Of a stretch of DNA of 19,765 nt, positions 13,860-19,765 are shown piece by piece (position 1 is the stretch's first letter; each line of letters begins with the position of its first letter). Made by a program: the position numbers and the translations under genes. The DNA comes from JABDDM01 sp038240295 (GTDB lineage: Bacteria > Bacteroidota > Ignavibacteria > Palsa-1295), in contig JBBSDW010000048.1 of assembly GCA_038240295.1 (NCBI GenBank), positions 1-19,765 of the forward strand, in the 5' to 3' direction. The notes beneath the pieces were generated by a model. The model was not told the origin of the DNA. It made no database searches and was given only the letters and a program-made list of their open reading frames with translations.

Positions 13860-15866
13860 TTATTTTACAAGACTCATCGCACGCCGAAGCGATGTGGCGC
13901 CAGCGTGAAGCTCGTAGAAATAAACGCCGCTCGAAAGATTCGAAGCATCGACGGTGACTGTATGTTCGCCGGCCGATTGCGTGTTGTTAAAGACTTCACG
14001 GACAAGATTTCCTTGAACATCGTAGATCGAGAGCCGCGCATTCCCCGATCGTTCGAGCGAATATTTGATCTCGGTGGTCGGGTTGAATGGGTTCGGATAG
14101 TTCTGCTCGAGCGCGAATTGTGCAGGCTGCAGGCTTGCACCGACAGCGGCGGGCTCTCTGAACCATTTCAACGTATTTCCGACGATCGTGGCTTCATCGC
14201 TGTTGGAAAGATTTTCGAGTCCGAAGGCGAGATAAACCAGTTTTTCATGCGTCGAAGGATCGTCGTACCTGAGTCCCGCCAATTGCTTCTTGGCTGGGCC
14301 GTAGTAGAAAAGGGGCGTCGCATCTGCGGTTGCCGTGATCTCGTCCGGCTGGTTGATCTCGAATGTCTGCGCGTAAAGGTTGATTGGACCCTGGGCATTT
14401 GCCGTGACGGGATCGTTCGCGACTCCATAGATCGTCCGAGGACCTGCAGAATCCGTTACGTAATTCGCATGAAGAACGCTGCTCAGAAATGCTTTATCAT
14501 TCGTCGCCGAAGCCCCGCCGTCGCCTAATCCATAGCCAATCTCGCCTCCGTGCAACAACAAATGTCCGCCACCAGCGAGATATTGCTGCACGCCCGTCTG
14601 GTCGTTACCGGTGACGATCCATTTACCTGCTCCTACGACGATCTCAGGAAACTCGTTCTTATCCCATGAATTCATCGCGAGAATTTCGGTGCTCGAAAGC
14701 TCGGCGTACCGCTCGCCGAGTTTTACGAGTGCAAGTTCTGTCTGGACCTCTGTAAGACTGTCACCAAAGACATCGACGAAGGCTGTCTTGACATCCTGAC
14801 CGATCATCTTGAATGGAAGCGTACTTGTATCACCGTTTGGCCCAGTCACGCGCACAACTCCTCCCGTATAACCGGTCGTGTTCGGCGTTGCCGTTAGCTG
14901 AATGTTCTGAGTCGCATTCGAAGCAAGCAAGATCGTCTGCTTGACCAAACCATCCTGGCCGTTCAACTGGATAGCCCACGGATTGAGCGATGTCGGGAAA
15001 TATTGAAGAGTGTAGGTGCTTTGTGTGGCGGCGTGATTAGTAAGTGTCATACCCAATCCTGGTGAACCAGATTGCACGCGTCCGAAGAGCTGCGATCCTG
15101 GATTGAGCGTTAACTGTTGACGCTGCTCCGTGCTCGCGGCCTGGAGAACTTCGTGACTCGCTGCATCGGTCTGAACGAACGCGACATCGTACATGTGTGC
15201 CGGGTTGTATGATTTGAGCGGATAGCTAAAGGAATAGCTAAGCGAATCGCCCTGTGCGATCTTGAGTTTTGTGCCTTGATAGCCGCCCATCATCGTCCGC
15301 ATTGCGTTCGCATATTTTGGTTCGCCGTTGGGACCCTTGACATCGACTTCGCTTTCGACGGCCGCAACTCGCAAGTACAAATTCGAGTAACCAGCTATAT
15401 TGCCTACAACGAGGATCGTCACACCAACGTGGACAGAGTCGCCAACTTCCGTATGGGTTACACGCAGGGCGATCGGACTCGTCTTATTCGCATGGATCAT
15501 CCAGTATGCTTCAATTTCGCCGATGGTGCGCGGGTTGAAAACATCGGTACCGTCGAAGACAACACTCGGCACTCCACTGATGCCGTAATAGGTCGCAACG
15601 CGTGTTTGGTTATCGGACTTGTCATTGAGGTACATTGGGTCGTCCGGGCCAGGCCAGTTCGGATGATAGGCAAGGTGGATCACGCTACCGACGTGTTCTT
15701 TCACGAACTGCTCGATGTAGGGATTGGCGCTTGCACAAGGCGGACAAGACCAGTTGGTAGCCTCTTCAAAGAGCACCGTTCTCGGTACCGATTGCGCACG
15801 TACCCCATTGGAATTGATCGCAAGCACACCGGCGATAAGCAACAGAAAAGAACCTAATCGTTTCAT
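13860..15866 (-). CDS. Secreted thioredoxin-like (Omp28-related) protein with T9SS sorting domain
   Basis: A 668-residue exported protein. The signal peptide is 1-24 (GVRA-QS). A thioredoxin-like domain follows with a C41-P-P-C44 motif in TNWSCPPCASANP and the cis-proline loop GISGVPSVVFDG, as in Omp28-related outer-membrane proteins. Residues about 150-360 are beta-rich. A region about 365-570 with AGGGHLLLHGGEIGYGL resembles the glutamine-amidotransferase-like fold often found in T9SS cargo. Residues about 581-668 are a type A sorting domain (NYPNPFNPTTEI, later YDVQGNLVREV, SSGVYFYEL). The protein is therefore expected to cross the outer membrane by the T9SS and stay at the surface or be released; CPPC suggests thiol-disulfide chemistry there. 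A GTG at 15905 would extend the frame, but the ATG at 15864-15866 starts a proper signal peptide. Confidence 0.88.
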   Translation of the reverse strand: MKRLGSFLLLIAGVLAINSNGVRAQSVPRTVLFEEATNWSCPPCASANPYIEQFVKEHVGSVIHLAYHPNWPGPDDPMYLNDKSDNQTRVATYYGISGVPSVVFDGTDVFNPRTIGEIEAYWMIHANKTSPIALRVTHTEVGDSVHVGVTILVVGNIAGYSNLYLRVAAVESEVDVKGPNGEPKYANAMRTMMGGYQGTKLKIAQGDSLSYSFSYPLKSYNPAHMYDVAFVQTDAASHEVLQAASTEQRQQLTLNPGSQLFGRVQSGSPGLGMTLTNHAATQSTYTLQYFPTSLNPWAIQLNGQDGLVKQTILLASNATQNIQLTATPNTTGYTGGVVRVTGPNGDTSTLPFKMIGQDVKTAFVDVFGDSLTEVQTELALVKLGERYAELSSTEILAMNSWDKNEFPEIVVGAGKWIVTGNDQTGVQQYLAGGGHLLLHGGEIGYGLGDGGASATNDKAFLSSVLHANYVTDSAGPRTIYGVANDPVTANAQGPINLYAQTFEINQPDEITATADATPLFYYGPAKKQLAGLRYDDPSTHEKLVYLAFGLENLSNSDEATIVGNTLKWFREPAAVGASLQPAQFALEQNYPNPFNPTTEIKYSLERSGNARLSIYDVQGNLVREVFNNTQSAGEHTVTVDASNLSSGVYFYELHAGATSLRRAMSLVK

Positions 15867-15947
15867 AGTCAGACAGATGATTGCCAACAGGGACTCCAAC
15901 AACACATTTTCTTACACCTAACTACGCATCGAAGGGCATTTGCATTC

Positions 15948-16018
15948 CGCTTTGGGCGTAAAAAATCGTAGCCGACCCAGTTCCAAAAATGCTACTAAGT
16001 GCCTACGGCCCCAAAGCG
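15948..16018. repeat. Inverted repeat in the divergent intergenic region
   Basis: CGCTTTGGG (15948-15956) pairs with CCCAAAGCG (16010-16018), and a second inner pair, CGTAGCC (15967-15973) with GCCTACG (16001-16007), is offset by a nine-base insertion on the left. The structure sits between the divergent T9SS-protein and aminopeptidase genes. It could be a regulatory hairpin or a decayed repeat; no T run marks it as a terminator. Confidence 0.45.
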
Positions 16019-16104
16019 TTGTAATTTTGCAAAACTGTATGATCGCCGAAGGCAAGTTCGGCGTGTGGGTCTCATGTTTATTTTACTTTCCGCCAACAAA
16101 GAGA

Positions 16105-17622
16105 ATGAAGATCAATGTCGCGAACGTCCAATGGAATGCGGTGAAGGCTGATGCCCTCGCCTTCTTTCAGATCGAAGATAAAAAGTGGATTGCCGAAATG
16201 CAGGAGCATTATGGCAAGTCAACCTCCTTATATAGTGGATCTGATGCCCTGCTCCAGTCGGGTGACATGATTGGCAAAAAGGATGAACTCTTCACACTTT
16301 ATCCTGGCAAAGGCGAAGCTCAGACGAAACGCATTTTCCTTGTTGGCGTCGGCAAGCAGGAAAAACTCACACTCGAGCAAATGCGCCGCTCCGCTGCGCG
16401 TGCCGCACGTAAAGCCGAGCAAACAAAATCGAAGAGCCTCGCGCTCTATCTGCCCGAGATCTCAGGAAAGAATGGAGCTCAGATCGCTGCGGCAGTCACA
16501 GAGGGTATCATGCTTGGTCTCTATCGCTATGATAAGTTTTTGAAGAAAGAAGAGCCACGTATCATGCTCGACTCAGTTACGATCCTCTATAATCAGGATG
16601 ATATTTGGGGTTCGACATTGGGTGAGGTTAAGAGGTCGATCGCTGAAACACAGCTTCTATCGGATGCGGTGATCTTTGCCCGCGACATGGAAAACGAGCC
16701 TTCCAACACCAAGTATCCTTCGGTCCTTGGCGATTGGGCCAAGCAAGCAGGCAAGGAATCGGGTTTGAAGGTCACAGTGATGGGACCCGCCGAGCTCGAA
16801 AAGAACAAGATGGTCGGCACGCTCAACGTCAACAAAGGCAGTGTAAAAGAGCCTCGCTTCATCGTGCTCGAGTATAATGGCGCAAAGAAAAAAGGCGAGC
16901 CTGTTGTGCTCGTCGGCAAAGGCATCACGTTTGATACAGGCGGTATATCGATCAAACCGGCTGCCGGCATGGGAGATATGAAGAGCGATATGTCCGGCGC
17001 TGCAACGGTGATCGCAACGCTCAAAGCAGCGGCCGATCTGAAGCTTCCGGTAAATCTTGTCGGGCTTGTCGCAAGCGCCGAGAACATGCCTTCGGGTACT
17101 GCCATGCGTCCGGGCGATGTACTCACCTATCCGAATGGCGTCAGCGCGGAAGTCGATAACACCGATGCAGAAGGCCGACTTGTGTTGGCTGATGCGCTTA
17201 TCTGGGCCAATCGGTACAAGCCGAAATCCGTGATCGATCTTGCAACACTCACCGGCGCATGCGTTGTAGCATTGGGTCATGTCACGACAGGCATGATGGG
17301 TAACGACATCGAAATGATGGCGAAACTGAAAAAATCTGGCGACACCACCTACGAACGCGTGTGCGAACTTCCGATCTACGAAGAATACGAAGACCTCATT
17401 AAGTCGGATGTCGCCGACATCAAGAACACCGGCGGCCGCTGGGCAGGTACGATCACGGCCGCGCTCTTTTTGAAGCGCTTTACAAGTTATCCATGGGTGC
17501 ATCTTGATATCGCAGGAACTGCACGCAGCGATTCCTCTGGCGATTATATTCCAAAGGGCGGCACAGGGGTCGGCGTTCGACTCCTGATCGATATGCTGCG
17601 ACAGGATGGTTCACAGAACTAA
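16105..17622 (+). CDS. pepA: Leucyl aminopeptidase, peptidase family M17
   Basis: Cytoplasmic two-metal aminopeptidase that removes N-terminal residues from peptides. From the ATG at 16105 the protein is 505 residues, as is usual for the family. The metal ligands are K272, D277, D295, D354 and E356, and the catalytic pair is K284 and R358, in the motifs VGKGITFDTGG, MKSDMSGAAT and NTDAEGRL. Each position is shifted by exactly two from E. coli PepA (K270, D275, D293, D352, E354; K282, R356), which supports the chosen start. The frame could be extended to a TTG at 15940, but the added sequence covers an inverted repeat and is not family-like. It is the first gene of the plus-strand group. A symmetrical hairpin follows the stop. 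Whether it also acts as a DNA-binding regulator, as PepA does in E. coli, cannot be told. Confidence 0.97.
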   Translation: MKINVANVQWNAVKADALAFFQIEDKKWIAEMQEHYGKSTSLYSGSDALLQSGDMIGKKDELFTLYPGKGEAQTKRIFLVGVGKQEKLTLEQMRRSAARAARKAEQTKSKSLALYLPEISGKNGAQIAAAVTEGIMLGLYRYDKFLKKEEPRIMLDSVTILYNQDDIWGSTLGEVKRSIAETQLLSDAVIFARDMENEPSNTKYPSVLGDWAKQAGKESGLKVTVMGPAELEKNKMVGTLNVNKGSVKEPRFIVLEYNGAKKKGEPVVLVGKGITFDTGGISIKPAAGMGDMKSDMSGAATVIATLKAAADLKLPVNLVGLVASAENMPSGTAMRPGDVLTYPNGVSAEVDNTDAEGRLVLADALIWANRYKPKSVIDLATLTGACVVALGHVTTGMMGNDIEMMAKLKKSGDTTYERVCELPIYEEYEDLIKSDVADIKNTGGRWAGTITAALFLKRFTSYPWVHLDIAGTARSDSSGDYIPKGGTGVGVRLLIDMLRQDGSQN

Positions 17623-17637
17623 CTCGTGAGGCCGCGT

Positions 17638-17661
17638 CAGGAGAGGCTCCGTTCTCTCCTG
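17638..17661 (+). terminator. Hairpin after the aminopeptidase gene
   Basis: A perfect eight-base stem CAGGAGAG (17638-17645) with CTCTCCTG (17654-17661), 16 bases after the stop codon. No T run follows, so it is weakly supported as a terminator and may be a processing or stability element between the two genes. Confidence 0.35.
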
Positions 17662-17774
17662 CCGGGGCTCCGTATCCGCTCGCACCTGCTTGCCCGCTCC
17701 TGTGTTCTTGAAGTGCGCAAATGTAGGAATAAGAGAATTCGATTTCCTTTCCACTGTTATTTGATTCGAAGCTT

Positions 17775-19259
17775 ATGAAGCATGCATCGCGGTTTGCACT
17801 CATCACATTCCTGACCACACTCAGCCTTCAGTTGCTGTCGTGCGGATCTGCAGAAGTTTCGAGTGCCAAACTCTATCGTCAACGCAGAGATTACACGAAG
17901 GCCGACCAGTTGTTGCGGCAGGCTCTCATCAGCAGTCCTACGGACGATGAAACATGGGATCTTTACGTGCAGAATCTCTACGATCTGAAACAATACGAGA
18001 AGCTTGCCGATGTCATCGATACGGCAAGTCTCTATTCGGTCACGCATCGCGCGGATATCGATCAGATCCGATCAGCAACCTGGGCACAGCTCTATAACGG
18101 TGGGCTCGACGCGTTCAACCAAAACCCCGACAGCAAAGAGCAACAGAAAGCGGCGATGGGCCTGCTCGAAGCGGCTCGCAAGCTTTCGCCCGATCAACCG
18201 GAGACCTATGAGATTTTGGGCCAGGTCTATATGGCATCCGGCGATACTGCCAAGACGATCGCGACATTCAACGAAGCGATTCGTGAGGCAAGTTCATCGC
18301 ACGAACAAGGCGCTTCGCTTGGACTTATGCTTCGCGAGCCCGTTGCAAGTGTTGTTCGCGGCATCGGCGGCGAGCCAGCGCGCAAAGTGACGGTGCCTAT
18401 CACCGCATCCGATAGCTCGCTCATTTACGTTTATCCGAGCAAACAGGTTTATGTCTACTTCGAGCGCGATCCGAAGGCTCCGCATGGCTGGGAAGTAATG
18501 GGCTGGCGCTTCACAACGAACGAGCAGATGGGCCTGCAGCCGTTGCGCGTTTCGACGCTTCCCTACTCGACGGTCGGCAATTACTATTATAGCAAGGGCA
18601 ACGCTGCTCTCGCCGCAAATAACAAGGCTGCAGCTCAGGAGGCCTTCGATAAAGCGGTGCCGCTCTTTCTCAGTATTCAGCGGATCGACCCGACCGATCA
18701 ATATTCGCTCAGTGTCATTCCTGAAATGTACACGAAGCTCGACGAAACAGATAAGGCAAAAGAGCAATACGAAAAGCTCCTGCAGCAGAATCCGAGCAAG
18801 ACAATGTACACGAACTACGGCAGCCTTCTTCTCCAAATGAAAGACTACGCGGGCGCTGCATCGAATTATGAGAAGGCGATCGCGATCGACCCCTCGTATG
18901 AAACCGCCCTCTTCAATCTCGGCGCAACCTACAAAAACTGGGCGGCCGCCGAGCAGGAGAAAAATAAAAAATCGCCCGATATCAAGACCTATCTGCAGAA
19001 GTCGACAGATTATTTCGAGAAACTGCACGCGATCAATCATAACGATTTCAATTCGCTGGCGAACATGATCGAGAACTACGATTTGCTCGGACAGAAGGAC
19101 AAAGTACCGGCGATGCTCGGCGAACTCGAATCGCTCAAGAAGACGGACGCCGCGAACGATCCGGCTTACTGGGAGTTACTCGGCAAGCTCTATGCACGTA
19201 TGAACAAATCGGAAGAATCTGCCGACGCGTTCAAGAAGGCCGACACGCTTCGCAAATAA
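17775..19259 (+). CDS. TPR lipoprotein
   Basis: A 494-residue protein beginning MKHASRFALITFLTTLSLQL and a lipobox LLSC with Cys at 23, so it is expected to be lipid-anchored in the envelope. TPR repeats fill two blocks: about 30-170 (for example DYTKADQLLRQALISSPTD and QPETYEILGQVYMASGDTAK) and about 258-490 (for example KAKEQYEKLLQQNP and AGAASNYEKAIAIDPSYETA). Between them, about 180-255, lies a non-TPR stretch of beta character (KVTVPITASDSSLIYVYPSK, then VYVYFERD and GWEVMGWRF) that resembles a small inserted domain. TPR lipoproteins usually act as scaffolds in outer-membrane complexes; no partner is indicated. It lies 152 bases after the aminopeptidase and 43 before the DUF3467 gene. 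Confidence 0.88.
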   Translation: MKHASRFALITFLTTLSLQLLSCGSAEVSSAKLYRQRRDYTKADQLLRQALISSPTDDETWDLYVQNLYDLKQYEKLADVIDTASLYSVTHRADIDQIRSATWAQLYNGGLDAFNQNPDSKEQQKAAMGLLEAARKLSPDQPETYEILGQVYMASGDTAKTIATFNEAIREASSSHEQGASLGLMLREPVASVVRGIGGEPARKVTVPITASDSSLIYVYPSKQVYVYFERDPKAPHGWEVMGWRFTTNEQMGLQPLRVSTLPYSTVGNYYYSKGNAALAANNKAAAQEAFDKAVPLFLSIQRIDPTDQYSLSVIPEMYTKLDETDKAKEQYEKLLQQNPSKTMYTNYGSLLLQMKDYAGAASNYEKAIAIDPSYETALFNLGATYKNWAAAEQEKNKKSPDIKTYLQKSTDYFEKLHAINHNDFNSLANMIENYDLLGQKDKVPAMLGELESLKKTDAANDPAYWELLGKLYARMNKSEESADAFKKADTLRK

Positions 19260-19302
19260 ATTTAGCACACAGACGCATTACGATTTTATGATCAAACGAT
19301 CC

Positions 19303-19662
19303 ATGGCTGATTCAAACGACCCGAAAGAACCACTCGAATCTCAATCGCAGCAGTTGCAAATCGAGCTTGGAGAAAAAGAAGCAGAAGGCATTTATTCCAA
19401 TCTCGCGATCATCACACATTCGCCGGCGGAGTTCATCATCGACTTCACCCGTGTAACCCCCGGCGTTCCGCGCGCTCGCGTACTTTCACGCATCATCATG
19501 ACACCGCAGCACATGAAGCTGCTCATGAACGCCATGCGCGAAAACATGGAACGCTACGAAAATCAGTTTGGGGAAGTTCGCGTCGATGGGCAGTCGGAAC
19601 ATCCATTCGGATTCCGTACCGGACCAGGCTCGAGCACACCCGGTGGCGGCAAGGTTCACTGA
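19303..19662 (+). CDS. DUF3467 family protein
   Basis: A small soluble protein of 119 residues from the ATG at 19303; an upstream in-frame ATG at 19288 would add five residues (MIKRS), and the shorter form fits the family better. The conserved core is complete: IELGEKEAEGIYSNLAIITH, then SPAEFIIDFTRVTPGVPRAR and SRIIMTPQHMKLLMNAMREN. DUF3467 proteins are widespread in Bacteroidota and their function is unknown. The last 20 residues are rich in Gly, Ser and Pro and probably disordered. It sits 43 bases behind the TPR lipoprotein gene and is followed by a strong terminator, so it is likely the last gene of that transcript. The stop is TGA. Confidence 0.9.
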   Translation: MADSNDPKEPLESQSQQLQIELGEKEAEGIYSNLAIITHSPAEFIIDFTRVTPGVPRARVLSRIIMTPQHMKLLMNAMRENMERYENQFGEVRVDGQSEHPFGFRTGPGSSTPGGGKVH

Positions 19663-19684
19663 GCGACGACGCGCGCATTTCTTC

Positions 19685-19720
19685 AACGGATCCTACAGCA
19701 ATGCGGGATCCGTTTTTCTT
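19685..19720 (+). terminator. Intrinsic terminator after the DUF3467 gene
   Basis: A perfect nine-base stem AACGGATCC (19685-19693) with GGATCCGTT (19706-19714), followed directly by TTTCTTTT. It lies 22 bases after the stop codon and closes the plus-strand gene group. Confidence 0.9.
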
Positions 19721-19749
19721 TTATTGCTGCGATCATCTTTTCCTCTTCG

Positions 19750-19757
19750 TAACTTTG
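19750..19757 (+). promoter_or_regulatory. Possible Bacteroidota -7 promoter element at the window edge
   Basis: TAACTTTG matches the Bacteroidota -7 consensus TAnnTTTG. It lies 30 bases past the DUF3467 terminator, where a promoter for the next plus-strand gene would be expected. A TTG at 19724-19726 is a weak -33 candidate at slightly long spacing. The gene it would serve is outside the window. Confidence 0.4.
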
Positions 19758-19765
19758 CACAATCA

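Noticed and set aside
15940..16104. Longer leucyl aminopeptidase from TTG 15940
   Set aside because: The added 55 residues cross an inverted repeat, and the active-site numbering with the shorter start agrees closely with E. coli PepA.

Overview
The window looks like chromosome from a bacterium of the Bacteroidota-Chlorobiota-Ignavibacteriota lineage (possibly a Kapaibacteria-like member; this placement is inference). The clues are two proteins ending in a type IX secretion (T9SS) sorting domain, a GWxTD-family secreted protein, a DUF3467 protein, and two octamers matching the Bacteroidota -7 promoter motif TAnnTTTG. Most start codons lack a strong Shine-Dalgarno sequence. TGA is an ordinary stop here (groEL, typA and the DUF3467 gene all end in TGA).

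Layout. From 1 to 15.9 kb nearly everything reads on the minus strand. In ascending coordinates: a TPR protein with its terminator (68-633); a gene graveyard (about 970-1950) holding a truncated, frameshifted DUF4143-type ATPase remnant, a palindromic direct repeat and a DUF2283 fragment; the groES-groEL chaperonin operon under a CIRCE operator (1954-4078); a small membrane protein (4243-4578); a T9SS-sorted secreted protein broken by one in-frame TGA (4662-5588); the translational GTPase TypA/BipA (5726-7567); a two-gene unit of a cytochrome-like lipoprotein and a GWxTD protein (7683-9543); a hairpin-rich gap (9544-9882); a SpoU rRNA/tRNA methyltransferase and a PD40/OmpA envelope protein (9883-12094); an aldehyde dehydrogenase (12365-13789); and a secreted CPPC thioredoxin-like protein with a T9SS tail (13860-15866) followed by a textbook terminator.

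From 16.1 kb the direction flips. A plus-strand group carries an M17 leucyl aminopeptidase (16105-17622), a TPR lipoprotein (17775-19259) and a DUF3467 protein (19303-19662), closed by a strong terminator. A possible promoter for the next gene sits at the right edge.

Functionally this is a mix of protein quality control (GroESL, aminopeptidase), translation and RNA modification (TypA, SpoU) and cell-envelope or secreted proteins. I see no CRISPR array, tRNA, rRNA, prophage or intact transposon, and no convincing new multi-gene system. The points most worth a second look are the interrupted T9SS gene, the 970-1950 graveyard with its palindromic repeat, the structured gap at 9.6-9.8 kb, and the lipoprotein/GWxTD pair.
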